A DNA stretch of 64,000 nucleotides from Methanoculleus bourgensis MS2 (GTDB taxonomy: Archaea; Halobacteriota; Methanomicrobia; Methanomicrobiales; Methanoculleaceae). This document shows positions 43,821 to 54,180 of the stretch, one piece after another; position 1 is the first letter of the stretch; each line of letters opens with the position of its first letter. The notes under the pieces are model-generated. The model was not told the DNA's origin. It ran no database searches and worked only from the letters and a program-made list of their open reading frames with translations. The stretch covers positions 434,001 through 498,000 of the forward strand of contig NC_018227.2 of assembly GCF_000304355.2 (NCBI RefSeq). The letters run 5' to 3'. The translations under genes were made by a program, and so were the position numbers.

Positions 43821-44329
43821 ACGTTAAGGTCCAGGTAATCGGTCCAGTCGATGGACCCGTAGGATGATGGCAGTTCTCCCCGGATAAACTGCTCGATCAG
43901 GTCTGCGCACTCGCCGACGGAGAGAGCGGTCGTATCCACCTCAAAGATGTGTTCGCCCGGGTGTTCTTCAAGCGCCTCGACCAGGATGACATCGAGCGCC
44001 TCCGCCTCGACGTTCTCCCTGATCTTTTCGGAGGGGTAGCTCCTGGGGGCCAGGCGCTGCCGCAGGACGTCCGGGCGGCATCTGAGCACCACCACCCGGT
44101 CGCAGGGGAGGTAATGCGCGAGATGCCCCTCGACGATCCCGTCGAGAGGCTCGAACTCAGCCGCCCACCGGTCGATGTCCACCACCAGCGTCTGGCGGCA
44201 ACGGTCCTCCTCGATGATGTAGGGCCGCACCGTATCGGTCAGGTGGACGACCCGGTGGCCCCGCCGCTCAAGTTCGGCCGCGACCGATGTCTTGCCGGTG
44301 CCGGGAGTGCCGGTGATGCCCACCATCAT
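43817..44329 (-). CDS. Adenylate kinase family protein (Fap7/hCINAP type)
   Basis: The roughly 170-aa protein opens with MVGITGTPGTGKTSVA, the P-loop of the Fap7/hCINAP atypical adenylate kinases, which also act in ribosomal small-subunit maturation. IVEGHLAHYLPCDRVVVLRC and a short lid (RSYPSEKIRENVEAEALDV, Arg-rich) follow. ATG 44329 overlaps the hisC stop; ATG 44326 is next to it and equally possible. Confidence 0.88.
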   Translation of the reverse strand: MMVGITGTPGTGKTSVAAELERRGHRVVHLTDTVRPYIIEEDRCRQTLVVDIDRWAAEFEPLDGIVEGHLAHYLPCDRVVVLRCRPDVLRQRLAPRSYPSEKIRENVEAEALDVILVEALEEHPGEHIFEVDTTALSVGECADLIEQFIRGELPSSYGSIDWTDYLDLNV

Positions 44330-45384
44330 AGGTTCTTCGCCGCCTCGAGGAACCGCTCGTTCTCCCAATCCTCACCGATGCAGACCCTGATGTAGTGGTC
44401 GCCGAGCCCGGGGAAGGAGGTGCAGGACCGGACAAGGACACCCTTTGCCGCAAGCCGTTCAACCGCCTCGTCGCCGGTCAGGGGAGAAACATCGATCATG
44501 ACGAAGTTTGCATCCGAGGGAAACGTACGGAACGGCACCTCTTCGAGGAACCGGCTTCTCCACCGCCGGACGTGATCGCATGTCTCGCGCACCCGGTCGA
44601 CGTCGGCGAGAGCCGCGGCCGCTGCCGCGAGGGAGACCGAGTTTAAGGCAAACGGTGTCGCCGCCCGGTGGTAGAAGGGCTCCAGCCACCCGGGGACGAA
44701 GGCGTAGCCGACCCGCAGCCCGGCGAGGGCGAAGATCTTCGACATCGTCCGCCCGAGGACCAGGTTCTCGTGCCGCCGCATAAGAGGGCGGTAGTCGATG
44801 CCTGAAAACTCGACGTAGGCGTTATCGAGGAAGAGCACTCCCTCCATCCCTTCGAGGATCTCTTCGACCGCCTCCGGCGTGACCGAGTTTCCCGTGGGGT
44901 TGTTCGGGGAGCAGAGGAAGGCAAGTTTTGCTCCCCGGCAGGCCTCGATGAAGGCCGCTGCATCAACCGAGAAGTCCTCACAGCGGGGGACGCTCACGAC
45001 CCGGGCGCCATGCGCCGCGGCCGCAAGCCCGTAGAAGGAGAAGGTCGGGGTCGAGACGACCACCGTCTCCCCGGGCTCGACGATCGTCCGGATCACCGTC
45101 TCGATGACGCCGTCCATGCCCACACCGGTGACGAACCGGTAGTCGCCGTGGTAGCGCCGGAGCGCTTCGACGAGGGGCGCCGCCCGCGTGTCCGGGTAGC
45201 GGTTCGCTGCCTGGAGCGCTCTGCTCGCCGCTTCAATCACGGCAGGCGAGGGCGGGCGGGGGTTCTCGTTACTTGCGAGGCGGGCCACCCGGTCGATGCC
45301 GTGCTCCCGCGCAACATCCTCTGCAGACTTGGCGTAGGAGTACCCCGCCGCGCCCGCATAGCACGCTCTAATCAAGCGCCGCAT
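44326..45384 (-). CDS. hisC: Histidinol-phosphate aminotransferase
   Basis: The roughly 352-aa PLP aminotransferase matches HisC: RLASNENPRPPSPAV at the start, LCSPNNPTGNSV, VLFLDNAYVEFSG, the PLP lysine in LGRTMSKIFALAGLRVGYA, and the C-terminal RSCTSFPGLGDHYIRVCIG. It makes histidinol phosphate in histidine synthesis. The start is uncertain: ATG 45393, ATG 45384 or TTG 45375, all overlapping the end of argD. No other histidine gene is nearby. Confidence 0.9.
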   Translation of the reverse strand: MRRLIRACYAGAAGYSYAKSAEDVAREHGIDRVARLASNENPRPPSPAVIEAASRALQAANRYPDTRAAPLVEALRRYHGDYRFVTGVGMDGVIETVIRTIVEPGETVVVSTPTFSFYGLAAAAHGARVVSVPRCEDFSVDAAAFIEACRGAKLAFLCSPNNPTGNSVTPEAVEEILEGMEGVLFLDNAYVEFSGIDYRPLMRRHENLVLGRTMSKIFALAGLRVGYAFVPGWLEPFYHRAATPFALNSVSLAAAAAALADVDRVRETCDHVRRWRSRFLEEVPFRTFPSDANFVMIDVSPLTGDEAVERLAAKGVLVRSCTSFPGLGDHYIRVCIGEDWENERFLEAAKNL

Positions 45385-46507
45385 TGATGACACCGACGGC
45401 TGTATCGATCTCCTCGTCCGTGATCACCAGCGGCGGGATCAGCCGGAGGTTCCCGTCGGCGGCACAGTTGACGAGCACCCCGTTCTCGGCGCAGATACGC
45501 TGCACCTCAGGGCACCGGTCGCCGACCGATATGCCGATCATCAGGCCGCGGCCCCGTGGGTTGTGGGAACTGAGCCCCTTCATGAACCGTTCGCCCTTCG
45601 CCGGAACGTCGGGGAGGACCTCCTCGATGACGCCGATGGTGGCGAGCGCCGCAGCGCAGGCGAGCGGCCCTCCGGCAAAGGTGCTCCCGTGCTCACTCTT
45701 CCCGAACTCAAGCCCCTCGCGGGCGACGAGCGCGCCGATGGGGAACCCGCTTGCAAGCCCTTTTGCGAGCGTGACGATGTCGGGGGCAACACCGGTGTGC
45801 TGGATGGCAAGCCACTTCCCGGTCCGGCCCATCCCGGTCTGCACCTCATCGACGATCATCAGCGCGCCGGCATCGTCGCAGATATCCCTGATGCCCCGGA
45901 AGAAGTCGTCCGGCGGGATCAGGACGCCCGCTTCGCCCTGGATAGGCTCGACGAAGACCCCGGCGGTATCCTTATCGACGACCTCTGCGAGGGCGTCCAG
46001 GTCCCCGTAGTCCACGAAGGTACAGGCGGGCGAGAGCGGCTCGAACGGCTCCCGGATCGCGGGTTTGTGGGTGACGGCGAGCGACCCGCAGGTCCTGCCG
46101 TGGAACCCGTGAACGAACGCGACGAACTTCTCCCGTCCTGTCCTGACGCGGGCGAGTTTTATCGCGCCTTCGTTTGCCTCAGCGCCGGAGTTTGAGAAGA
46201 ACGCCTTTGAAAGTCCTGTGATCCCCACAAGTTTCTCTGCAAGTTCCGCCTGGTTTGGGACGTAATAGAGGTTCGAGCAGTGGATCAGACGGCGGGCCTG
46301 GTCGCAGATCGCCTCTACCACCGCGGGGTGGCAGTGGCCGGTGCTGCAGACCGCAATCCCTGCCACACAGTCGATGTATTCCCGTCCCTGGTCGTCCCAG
46401 ACGCGCGACCCCGCACCGCGGACGACCTTCATCGTCCGGCCGAACGCGGGCATGTAATAACGTGCATCAAGCACCCGTGAATCTTCTGTCATATCTCTCT
46501 CACTCAT
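45368..46507 (-). CDS. argD: Acetylornithine aminotransferase ArgD family
   Basis: The class III aminotransferase of about 379 aa carries [54 protein letters not shown] and the PLP lysine in [17 protein letters not shown]. The motifs and length fit ArgD, which makes N-acetylornithine in arginine synthesis. Other class III substrates cannot be excluded. ATG 46507 overlaps the guaA stop by 8 bp; ATG 46492 is an alternative. Confidence 0.9.
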   Translation of the reverse strand: MSERDMTEDSRVLDARYYMPAFGRTMKVVRGAGSRVWDDQGREYIDCVAGIAVCSTGHCHPAVVEAICDQARRLIHCSNLYYVPNQAELAEKLVGITGLSKAFFSNSGAEANEGAIKLARVRTGREKFVAFVHGFHGRTCGSLAVTHKPAIREPFEPLSPACTFVDYGDLDALAEVVDKDTAGVFVEPIQGEAGVLIPPDDFFRGIRDICDDAGALMIVDEVQTGMGRTGKWLAIQHTGVAPDIVTLAKGLASGFPIGALVAREGLEFGKSEHGSTFAGGPLACAAALATIGVIEEVLPDVPAKGERFMKGLSSHNPRGRGLMIGISVGDRCPEVQRICAENGVLVNCAADGNLRLIPPLVITDEEIDTAVGVINAALD

Positions 46508-47417
46508 ACTCAATCGTCGCCGGGGGTTTTGGGGTGACGTCGTAGACCACCCGGGCGACGCCCGGGATCTCGGAGGTGATCCGGGAGACCATCCGGGTGA
46601 GGGTGTCATAGGGCAGGAGCAGGGGTTCGGCGGTCATGCCGTCCCTGGACTCGATGGCCCGGACCGCAACGATCCAGCCGTGGAGCCTGACGTCGCCCTT
46701 CACCCCGGTCCCGAGACCGAGGAGCGCCGCAAAGCACTGCCAGGGGCGGAACTCTTCCACCAGGCACTCCTCGACGATGGCGTTTGCCTCCCGGACGATC
46801 GCGACCTTCTCCCTCGTCACTTCCCCGAGCATCCTGACGGCGAGCCCCGGCCCCGGGAAGGGCATCCGGTGCTGGATCTCCGCCGGGAGCCCAAGCCCGC
46901 CTGCCACCTCACGAACCTCGTCCTTGTAGAGGTCGGCAAGCGGTTCGATGACGTCCTTGAACTTGATATCAAGGGGCATGCCTCCCACGTTGTGGTGGCT
47001 TTTTATGCCCCCCTCGCTCTCGATGCGGTCCGGGTAGATGGTCCCCTGCAGGAGCATCGTCGCTCCCGTCCGCTTCGCCTCCCGCTCGAAGATCCTGATG
47101 AACTTCTCGCCGATGACCTTACGCTTCTCTTCGGGATCGGTGACGCCTTTGAGCGCCTCAAAGAACTCGTCGCCTGCATCCACGACGCGGAGGTTCATAT
47201 CCGAGAAGAGGGACCGTATCCGCTCGGTCTCCCCCTTCCGCATGAGGCCGGTATCGACGTATATCGGGATGAGCGCATCACCGATGGCACGGGCGGCGAT
47301 GCCTGCACAGACAGACGAGTCCACGCCGCCGGAGAGTGCCATCACGACCTTCTCTTCACCGGCAGCATCCCGTATCCGCTGGATCGCTTCATCGATAAAT
47401 TTCTCAACGTTTACCAT
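46500..47417 (-). CDS. guaAB: GMP synthase, ATP-pyrophosphatase subunit
   Basis: The 305-aa protein is the synthetase subunit of archaeal two-subunit GMP synthetase, which aminates XMP. The PP-loop is [15 protein letters not shown], followed by [22 protein letters not shown] and the dimer domain with [13 protein letters not shown]. It ends KPPATIEYE, as usual. The glutaminase subunit is not in the window. The gene lies 4 nt downstream of pyrG. Confidence 0.95.
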   Translation of the reverse strand: MVNVEKFIDEAIQRIRDAAGEEKVVMALSGGVDSSVCAGIAARAIGDALIPIYVDTGLMRKGETERIRSLFSDMNLRVVDAGDEFFEALKGVTDPEEKRKVIGEKFIRIFEREAKRTGATMLLQGTIYPDRIESEGGIKSHHNVGGMPLDIKFKDVIEPLADLYKDEVREVAGGLGLPAEIQHRMPFPGPGLAVRMLGEVTREKVAIVREANAIVEECLVEEFRPWQCFAALLGLGTGVKGDVRLHGWIVAVRAIESRDGMTAEPLLLPYDTLTRMVSRITSEIPGVARVVYDVTPKPPATIEYE

Positions 47418-47421
47418 TCTG

Positions 47422-49017
47422 TTATTTCACCTGGCCCTGAGTCGTTGTCTTATTCTTCTTGCACGCGGCCACAAAGCCGATATAGGGTGGAGAGGGGTTT
47501 GTCGGGCTCGATTTGAACTCCGGATGGAACTGTGTGGCGAGGTAGAAGGGGTGGTCGGGGAGTTCGCAGACCTCCATCCGGTCACCACAGGTCCCTGTGA
47601 AGACGAGACCGGCGTCTTCGAGGCCGCTGATGAACTCCGGGTTCACCTCGTAGCGGTGGCGGTGCCGCTCCACGATCGAGGTCGTATCGTAGAGATCGGC
47701 AACCATCGTGCCCTCCTTGAGAGTGACGCTACAGTTCCCAAGACGCATCGTCCCGCCGAGGTCTGAGACCTCCTCCTGTTCGGGGAGGATGGCGATGACG
47801 TGTGTCCCGGCCCCCATCTCCTCACTGGTGGCGTCACTGATACCGAGGACATGCCGCGCATACTCGACCACCGAGAGCTGGAAGCCGAGGCAGAGGCCGA
47901 GGTAGGGTCTCTTGTTCTCACGCGCATACCGGATCGCCTGGATCTTGCCCTCAACGCCGCGCTTGCCGAATCCTCCCGGGACCAGGATGCCGTCGACGTC
48001 GGCGAGGTCCTTAGGGCTGAACGTCTCTGCATCCAGCCACCGTATGTCCACCTCGGTGGAGAGCGCTCTTCCGGCATGCTTGAGCGACTCTTTGATGGAC
48101 ATATAGACGTCCTCGATCCCGTACTTGCTGACGATGGCGACCGTCACCCGGTTCGTGTACTCCTGCGAGACGACCCGGTACCATGCGGTGTCCGGCTCCC
48201 TGTTCTCGATGGACAGGTAGTTGCAGACGACCTCCGCAATCCCCTCCTTCTCCAGTTCCACCGGGATCTGGTAGATGTCGGGGACGTCTTTTGCGGAGAT
48301 CACGGCCTTTGCCGGGACATCGGTGAAGGCGGATATCTTCTTCTTCGTCTGCTGGCCGATCACCTCGCTGCTCCTGCAGACGATGATGTCGGGCTGCAGC
48401 CCGAGTTCCCGGAGCGCCTTGACCGAGTGCTGCGTGGGTTTGGTCTTGAGGTCTCCCATGGCGTCCACCGGGACCAGGGTGACGTGGACCAGGACCATAT
48501 CCTCCGGCGCAAGTTCGCCGTGCATCTGGCGGACTGCTTCCAGAAAAGGCATGCTCTCGATGTCGCCGACTGTGCCGCCGACCTCCACCAGGCAGACCTC
48601 AGCCACCCTGCCGCCGTTGATCTCTTCCCGTGCCGCACAGCTGATGCGGTGCCTGATCTCGTCGGTGATGTGGGGGATGATCTGGACGGTCGCACCAAGG
48701 AAGTCTCCGCGCCGCTCTTTCTCGATGACGCTCCGGTAGACCTTCCCTGTCGTGATGTTATGGATCGACTTGAGGTTGATGTCCAGGAACCGTTCGTAGT
48801 TGCCGAGATCGAGGTCGACTTCTCCGCCGTCGGAGAGGACGAAGACCTCCCCGTGCTGGGCGGGGTTCATGGTGCCGGCATCGATGTTCAGGTAGGGGTC
48901 GATCTTGACTGCCGTTACCTCGTAGCCGCGATTTTTCAGGAGGCGGCCGATGGACGCGGTGGTGATGCCTTTCCCGAGTCCGCTCATGACGCCGCCGGTT
49001 ACAACGATATACTTCAA
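47422..49017 (-). CDS. pyrG: CTP synthase
   Basis: The roughly 531-aa protein makes CTP from UTP. The synthetase domain has [26 protein letters not shown] and [18 protein letters not shown]; the glutaminase domain has [19 protein letters not shown] with the nucleophile cysteine, and FHPEFKS. TTG at 49017 is preferred because it starts at the family-normal KYIVVTGG and follows GGAGGGG at 49027-49033 on the same strand. ATG 49098 would add 27 atypical residues. Confidence 0.94.
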   Translation of the reverse strand: MKYIVVTGGVMSGLGKGITTASIGRLLKNRGYEVTAVKIDPYLNIDAGTMNPAQHGEVFVLSDGGEVDLDLGNYERFLDINLKSIHNITTGKVYRSVIEKERRGDFLGATVQIIPHITDEIRHRISCAAREEINGGRVAEVCLVEVGGTVGDIESMPFLEAVRQMHGELAPEDMVLVHVTLVPVDAMGDLKTKPTQHSVKALRELGLQPDIIVCRSSEVIGQQTKKKISAFTDVPAKAVISAKDVPDIYQIPVELEKEGIAEVVCNYLSIENREPDTAWYRVVSQEYTNRVTVAIVSKYGIEDVYMSIKESLKHAGRALSTEVDIRWLDAETFSPKDLADVDGILVPGGFGKRGVEGKIQAIRYARENKRPYLGLCLGFQLSVVEYARHVLGISDATSEEMGAGTHVIAILPEQEEVSDLGGTMRLGNCSVTLKEGTMVADLYDTTSIVERHRHRYEVNPEFISGLEDAGLVFTGTCGDRMEVCELPDHPFYLATQFHPEFKSSPTNPSPPYIGFVAACKKNKTTTQGQVK

Positions 49018-49155
49018 ACTCTCGTTCCCCTCCGGTTGTTCCAGAGTCTCTATCTCATGTATGTGATCTTTGGTATTGAGAATGTATTGTTCCGGCATTC
49101 CCGGCAGAATCGCCGCCGGCGGGATGCCGGATTCTGTCGGGTCTCCGCCGCGGTG

Positions 49156-49575
49156 TTACCTTGCGATGACGGCAAACGATGCCGACGTCCGGGAGAGAAG
49201 CGTACCGTCTGCTGCGCTCCTGACTTCTCCGTCCGCAAACGCCACCCGGCGCCCTTTCCTGATGACCCTGCCGGTGGCGGTGACCGTCCCGGTATTGACG
49301 CCTTTTATGAAACTGGTGTGCTCGTCGATCGTGGCGATCTCTTCGTTATCGGCAAGAAGCGTGTAGAGCGCAAGCGCGATCGCCTCGTCCGCAAGCGCCA
49401 CGTAGACCCCGCCCTGGAGCCAGCCGGCGCCGTTGAGCATATCTGGCCTGACATCCATGGAGAGGCGCGCCTGCCCGTCCCCGAATTCATCTACAACAAT
49501 CCCCATCATCGTGAAGAAGGGATTGGCATCCCTTCCGACCCGTTTTATATCGTCGATGTAGCCCACGCGCTTCAC
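49156..49575 (-). CDS. PaaI-family hotdog thioesterase
   Basis: The 139-aa protein has the PaaI/YbgC hotdog pattern: FFTMMGIVVDEFGDGQARLSM, then MLNGAGWLQGGVYVALADEAIALA with the usual catalytic region, and VTATGRVIRKGRRVAFADGEV. The canonical N-HGG motif appears as NGAGWLQGG, so the histidine is replaced by leucine. Activity on acyl-CoA is the family expectation. GTG 49575 is chosen; a much longer upstream open frame does not look coding. Confidence 0.82.
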   Translation of the reverse strand: MKRVGYIDDIKRVGRDANPFFTMMGIVVDEFGDGQARLSMDVRPDMLNGAGWLQGGVYVALADEAIALALYTLLADNEEIATIDEHTSFIKGVNTGTVTATGRVIRKGRRVAFADGEVRSAADGTLLSRTSASFAVIAR

Positions 49576-49782
49576 ACCTGATTGCGAGAGATTTCGGGAG
49601 CCGCCGGGATAAGCGTTACGAATGGGGCTGCCCTTCTGGGGAGAGGTCTGCTTCACCCGTGCGACCTCTCGCTGCGTCTCATGGGTCTTGGAACGGTTGA
49701 GCACTGCACCAGAATGACACAAACCACCCGGCAGGCATCGTATCACCACAGTTGATGTGGAGGCGCCTCCTATCTCACATTC

Positions 49783-50016
49783 ATGCAACAGGACGAAGAA
49801 CTCAAAGAGATGCTCCGGGATCTCGTCTGGCTCAACGCCGTGATAGCCACCGAACTGATCCAGATCACCGAGAACACCTCCATGATCCTCCGAAAGACCG
49901 CGCCGCCGGAGGCTTGCATAACCGAGCACGCGGCCCTGCGCGCAACAGCGCTCGATATCGCCGACCGCTACAGGCCAGGCACGACGCTCAGGCAGCACGT
50001 CGAGAAACACCAGTGA
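49783..50016 (+). CDS. Small uncharacterised helical protein
   Basis: The 77-aa protein is acidic and helical: EELKEMLRDLVWLNAVIATELIQITENTSMIL, cited in part, followed by ADRYRPGTTLRQHVEKH. The family is unknown. A 4-3 hydrophobic pattern suggests a short coiled-coil or dimer. It stands alone between two minus-strand genes. Confidence 0.55.
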   Translation: MQQDEELKEMLRDLVWLNAVIATELIQITENTSMILRKTAPPEACITEHAALRATALDIADRYRPGTTLRQHVEKHQ

Positions 50017-50183
50017 CGTGCTCTCCGGGGACTCCCGTGAGGTGCGGCCTTCAAGTGGGACCGGTGAGGGCCGGATCGCCGCGTGCTCGGCTATGCATGA
50101 ACAGACTGACCCTCCGGCCTGCCCCCCGAGAGCGATACCGGGGCCGAACTCCACCAAAAATAGTAGTGCAGGGATGGGGGTGC

Positions 50184-53051
50184 TCAAACCACCTCTCCGG
50201 TCTCCGCTTCCCCCGGCGTTACATTCAGGTCTGCCGGAGGCGGTTGTTCACCGGTTTCTGTCTCTTCTGGAGTAATTGGCGTCTCCTCCGGCGTCATGGT
50301 CTCTTCCACCGGCGGGGTGCCCTCCTCTTCTGGGACCACTTCGACCAGCCCTGCGTTCCGCGTCACCGTCCCGGACAGCGCAACGTCAAACGTATCGGTC
50401 GTGCCGGTCGCGGGGTCGACGTCACTCCCTGATCCGGGTGCGGTGAATCCAAACCCCTCCGGCAGCGTAAACCGGAGGAGGTAGGTTCCCGGCTCGTCGA
50501 CGTTGAAGGTATACCCGCCGTCGTCTCCCGTGGTTGTCGTGCCGGCCGGTGCACCGTCAGCACCCACGAGTTCCACGCCGAGACCCGGGATACCGGGCTC
50601 ACCTGCGTCCCGTGCGCCGTTGGCGTTGGTGTCGTCCCAGGCGGTGCCGGTGACGATACCGGGCTCCAGCGGGGGCGGGGCCTCTACGACCACCCCGGCA
50701 TCCCGGGTGAGGTCGTCACCGGTGAGTTCAAACGGTCCGGTTCTCCCTGTCTCCGGGTCTGCGTCGCTATCGAGAGGATCGTCGCCCGCGTTCGGCGTCG
50801 TGAATGCGACCCCCTCAGGCAGGACGAACTCGAGGATGTAGGTCTGCCCGACCCTTCCCTGCAGGGCATACCTGCCGTCGTCCCCGGTGGTCGCCTCAAG
50901 TGCAGTTCCGGCATCGTCTGTGACCGGGCTCCCCTCTGCGTCCAGGAGCCTCATGGTGACGCCTCCAAACCCGGGTTCTCCGTCGTCCTGGATGCCGTTT
51001 GCATCTGTGTCGTTCCAGACAAAGTCGCCGATGGTTGCACGCTCAGGGACGGCCCCCGCATCACGGGTGACCTCTGTCTCGTCCCGGGTGAGTGTGAAGT
51101 TCTCTGTCCTGCCGGTCGCGGGGTCGGCGTCGCTGTCGAGGGTGTCATCGCTGCCCTGGTCTGCGGCCGTGAAGGTGTAGCCCTCCGGCAGGCCAAAGAC
51201 CAGGTAGTAGTCGCCCTGTGGCAGGCCGGTGAAGAGGTAGGTCCCCGCCTCACCGGTCGTCGTGGCGTTGGCGGGCGTGTCGTTTGTGTGGTAGAGGGTT
51301 ACTGAGGCGCCGGGGAGCCCCGGTTCGTCCCCATCCTGGATACCGTCTTCGTTCGCGTCTATCCAGGTGCGGCCATCAACCTGGCCGGTTATCTCTGGTT
51401 GCGGCACGATGAGCCCCGCATCCCACCAGACCTGCTTCTCCCCGGCCTTGAGGGTGATCTTTTCAGTCATACCGGTCGTGCGGTTCGCGTCGCTGTCGCG
51501 CGTATCATCGTCACCTGCATCCAGTGTTGTGAAGACCATCCCTTCGGGGGGCACGAACTCCACGATGTAGTCGCCGGGCATGAGGTTGGCGAAGAGGTAC
51601 CTGCCGTCCGCGCCGGTCTCTGTTGTGGCAATCTTGCGATGCTCTGTGTCGAGGAGAGTAACATTAACGCCTTCAAGCCCCGGTTCTCCGGGGTTCTGGA
51701 TGCCGTCTGTGTTGGTATCGTTCCAGACAAAGTCACCGATCGAGGCTGGTGCGACAGTGGGCGTAGGCCGGGGTTTCGGCGGCCAGACCTTCGGTGGTTT
51801 CGGCGGTTTTTCGGGTGGTTTCGGCACAGCCTGCGGCTGTACGGAGAGTTTCACGACCCAGGCATCGGTCTCCACCGCCCCGTCCTTCTCGGTCGCATTG
51901 AACGTCCCGGCGAACGCATACTCGACGTTCGATACCTGGACAACCGAAGCCGCCCGGTCTCCGGGGTTGGCCCCGCCGACCGTTATGCTCCCTTCAACTC
52001 CTCCCGTGCTGTCGAGCTTGACGACCCAGGCGTCGCCCCCGGCCGGGTCCTTCCCGCTCTCTCCGACAAAGAGGTATCCTCCGTCGGCCGTGGCGATGAT
52101 CGCTTCAGCAGACTCGTTCGTCTCCGCATCCCCGTAGGTCCAGTTCCAGACGACCCCTCCGTCAGGGCCCATCTTGACGACCAGCGCATCGTCCTCAGTC
52201 CGGTTGGCCGCATCCCTGCTCATGTAACTCCCGGCAAAGACGAGACCTCCGTCCGGTGTCGCCACGAGCGCCCGGCCGGTATCGTTCTCGGGGCCGCCGA
52301 ACGTCCTGTTCCAGACCTCGTTCCCCGCCGGATCAAGTTTCGTGACCCAGACGTCGGTGGCAAACGCTCCAAACGACTCGGTGCTCCCTGCGACGGCGAT
52401 GTTACCGTCTGAGGTTTCAGCGACCGAGTATGCAGCATCAGAGACTCCTGGCTCACCGAAGATCCGTCTCCACTCCTCACCCCCGCTGGCGTTGAGTTTG
52501 AACACCAAGATATTGGTAGCAGGGGACCCCCAGGGCGCAACCGTCCCGGCGACGACGTAGCCGCCGTCACGGGTCTCGGCGGCCGCGTATGCCGATGCAT
52601 TGACCTCGGCCCCGCCGAACGTCCTGTTCCAGACGATCTCTCCCCGGGGGTCGAACTTCACGACCCACACATCGGTGTCCTTCCGTGTGCCACGGGTCAC
52701 GTAGGTGAGCGACCCCGCAAAGAGGTAGTTCCCGTCGGTTGTGCTGATCAGCGCACGCGCGGTATCCGCCTCGCCGCCGCCGAACGTCCTGTTCCAGCGC
52801 TCATCACCTGTTCCGGTCAGGTTGACCACCCAGGCGTCACGCTCCCCGGCCCCGAACGAACCGGTATCCCCGGCGAAGAGGTAGCCTCTCCCGCCCGGTT
52901 GCTGGAGAAGCGCGTATGCCGAGTCGTTTGCGTCCGGGCCGCCGTAGGTCTTATTCCAGACGACCGAGAAGTCCACTGCGGCCGCGCTCGACGTCGCGAT
53001 GAGCGTGCATGCCAGCAGCACCATCGCCATCAAACAGAGGTTTTGCTTCAT
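50184..53051 (-). CDS. Secreted seven-bladed propeller protein with four SdrD_B domains
   Basis: The 955-aa protein has a signal peptide (LMAMVLLACTLIATSSAAA), then seven propeller blades each ending in 'DxWVVKL..G..xWNRTFGG' (about residues 30-405). A Pro/Lys linker (PKPPEKPPKPPKVWPPKPRP) follows, then four Cna-B/SdrD_B-like modules starting SIGDFVWNDTNTDGIQ, DGRTWIDANEDGIQ, TIGDFVWNDTDANGIQ and TGTAWDDTNANGARD. The tail is acidic and Thr/Pro-rich (EETMTPEETPITPEETETG) with no membrane anchor, so it is secreted or held non-covalently. The calcium-binding DxNxDG loops recur. It shares architecture and promoter with the 56-kb gene. Confidence 0.88.
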   Translation of the reverse strand: MKQNLCLMAMVLLACTLIATSSAAAVDFSVVWNKTYGGPDANDSAYALLQQPGGRGYLFAGDTGSFGAGERDAWVVNLTGTGDERWNRTFGGGEADTARALISTTDGNYLFAGSLTYVTRGTRKDTDVWVVKFDPRGEIVWNRTFGGAEVNASAYAAAETRDGGYVVAGTVAPWGSPATNILVFKLNASGGEEWRRIFGEPGVSDAAYSVAETSDGNIAVAGSTESFGAFATDVWVTKLDPAGNEVWNRTFGGPENDTGRALVATPDGGLVFAGSYMSRDAANRTEDDALVVKMGPDGGVVWNWTYGDAETNESAEAIIATADGGYLFVGESGKDPAGGDAWVVKLDSTGGVEGSITVGGANPGDRAASVVQVSNVEYAFAGTFNATEKDGAVETDAWVVKLSVQPQAVPKPPEKPPKPPKVWPPKPRPTPTVAPASIGDFVWNDTNTDGIQNPGEPGLEGVNVTLLDTEHRKIATTETGADGRYLFANLMPGDYIVEFVPPEGMVFTTLDAGDDDTRDSDANRTTGMTEKITLKAGEKQVWWDAGLIVPQPEITGQVDGRTWIDANEDGIQDGDEPGLPGASVTLYHTNDTPANATTTGEAGTYLFTGLPQGDYYLVFGLPEGYTFTAADQGSDDTLDSDADPATGRTENFTLTRDETEVTRDAGAVPERATIGDFVWNDTDANGIQDDGEPGFGGVTMRLLDAEGSPVTDDAGTALEATTGDDGRYALQGRVGQTYILEFVLPEGVAFTTPNAGDDPLDSDADPETGRTGPFELTGDDLTRDAGVVVEAPPPLEPGIVTGTAWDDTNANGARDAGEPGIPGLGVELVGADGAPAGTTTTGDDGGYTFNVDEPGTYLLRFTLPEGFGFTAPGSGSDVDPATGTTDTFDVALSGTVTRNAGLVEVVPEEEGTPPVEETMTPEETPITPEETETGEQPPPADLNVTPGEAETGEVV

Positions 53052-53428
53052 ATCACATCTCCTGGCTTGTTACCGTCCCCTCACGCGTCCTCCTGCCTGC
53101 CCGTGCTCCTGGAGGCGAGTGAAATGGCGTGCCTGATTAGGGCTGCTGGTTGGTATCTGTGGTTGTGATGGTCTGTGTTCGACTCTGGAGCAGTGCTTGC
53201 AACACCGTCCGCTGAGAGGGCCAGTTACAATAATCCAATTATTATAATAATGTTGTTATGGTTACGCGGTCGACGCCCCCGGATCATCGGGCGAGTCCCG
53301 TGAGTCTGACCGGCAGGAACCCTCCGGGACAGAGACCGCCGTGCTGTCGCATCCCTATACGGATCAAGCCCACCGATAGCCTCCGGCGGCATCGTAGCGG
53401 TGCAAAAAGAGGTTAGCGGGAGTGGCCG
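53052..53428. other. Long leader and promoter of the 955-aa protein gene
   Basis: About 375 bp without a gene. The promoter block at 53225-53254 lies 174 bp upstream of the start codon, so the transcript would carry a leader of about 150 nt. Confidence 0.45.
53225..53254 (-). promoter_or_regulatory. Palindromic AT-rich promoter block, surface gene 1
   Basis: It contains the perfect palindrome ATTATTATAATAAT at 53238-53251. The 30-bp block matches 24 of 30 positions of the one at 56842-56871, upstream of the paralogous gene and in the same orientation. Confidence 0.55.
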
Positions 53429-53914
53429 TCAGCCCCTGGCCGGCACCAGCCCCGCATCCCTGACAGCGAGGTCGGTCTCCCTGATGATCTCCCGGGTCAG
53501 GTTGATGCTTGAGGTTGTTCTGCTGACCGGGTCAACGCTGCTGGCCGTATCGCCGGGTTCGCCCCGGCCGGGGACGGTGAAGGCGTAGCCCTCCGGCGGG
53601 ACGACCTCGACGGTGTAGTTCCCCGGGAGGACGCCGCTGAAGATGTAGAGCCCCTCACAGGCATGGGAGAATGTCTCTGCCGTCGCAATCCTCTCCCCGG
53701 TGGCGCTCAGGAGGTGGACGGCGATGCCGCTCATGCCCCACTCGCCGGGGTCCTGCACGCCGTTGGCGTCGGCATCCAGAAAGACTGTTCCCCCGATGGT
53801 GCCGATGGACTTCTCTGCTCCCGGTCCCGGCGGGGCTTGGACTGCCGCGCTTGCGACCGAACCGAACACGAACGCTGATACGATGATGGCTGCAAGAATG
53901 CTGATCTCTCTCAA
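53429..53914 (-). CDS. Small secreted SdrD_B-domain protein
   Basis: The 161-aa protein has a signal peptide (ISILAAIIVSAFVFGSVASA) and one Cna-B/SdrD_B-like module: GGTVFLDADANGVQDPGEWG, then YIFSGVLPGNYTVEVVPPEGY and a final DLAVRDAGLVPARG. There is no propeller, stalk or membrane anchor. It lies between two large paralogues carrying the same module and looks like a minimal family member. A palindrome ATATTAATAT lies about 165 bp upstream (54078-54087), where the paralogues carry theirs. Confidence 0.82.
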   Translation of the reverse strand: MREISILAAIIVSAFVFGSVASAAVQAPPGPGAEKSIGTIGGTVFLDADANGVQDPGEWGMSGIAVHLLSATGERIATAETFSHACEGLYIFSGVLPGNYTVEVVPPEGYAFTVPGRGEPGDTASSVDPVSRTTSSINLTREIIRETDLAVRDAGLVPARG

Positions 53915-54077
53915 TCAGTTCACCTCACCTCCCGGATGCCTCATTGGGCCGTCCGGGTGCGTGAACCCCGCGGAGGGTGCAGTATCCGTCTGCGTTCCCC
54001 TCCGGCTGCCGAGCGGTCCGGGTTTTTCCTGTTCCGGCGCCGACTTTGGAGTTCCGACTCGGAATAGTCTTTATCAT

Positions 54078-54087
54078 ATATTAATAT
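54078..54087. promoter_or_regulatory. AT palindrome upstream of the small SdrD_B gene
   Basis: ATATTAATAT sits in an AT-rich stretch (54068-54098) 164 bp upstream of ATG 53914, at nearly the same distance as the blocks of the two paralogous genes. Confidence 0.4.
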
Positions 54088-54180
54088 CTCCATATTTCGT
54101 GCGGAGGTTTTTATCGGCATTGAACTCCAAGCCGGCCGAATCTCGTATTATGCTCCCTGCTCTCATCAGTGCCGTTGCGT

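Noticed and set aside
47800-49581. A 593-codon plus-strand frame opposite pyrG
   Set aside because: It is antisense to a well-conserved CTP synthase and has no family features.
49576-50187. Long upstream extension of the thioesterase frame
   Set aside because: The added 200 residues are composition noise, and GTG 49575 gives a normal family length.
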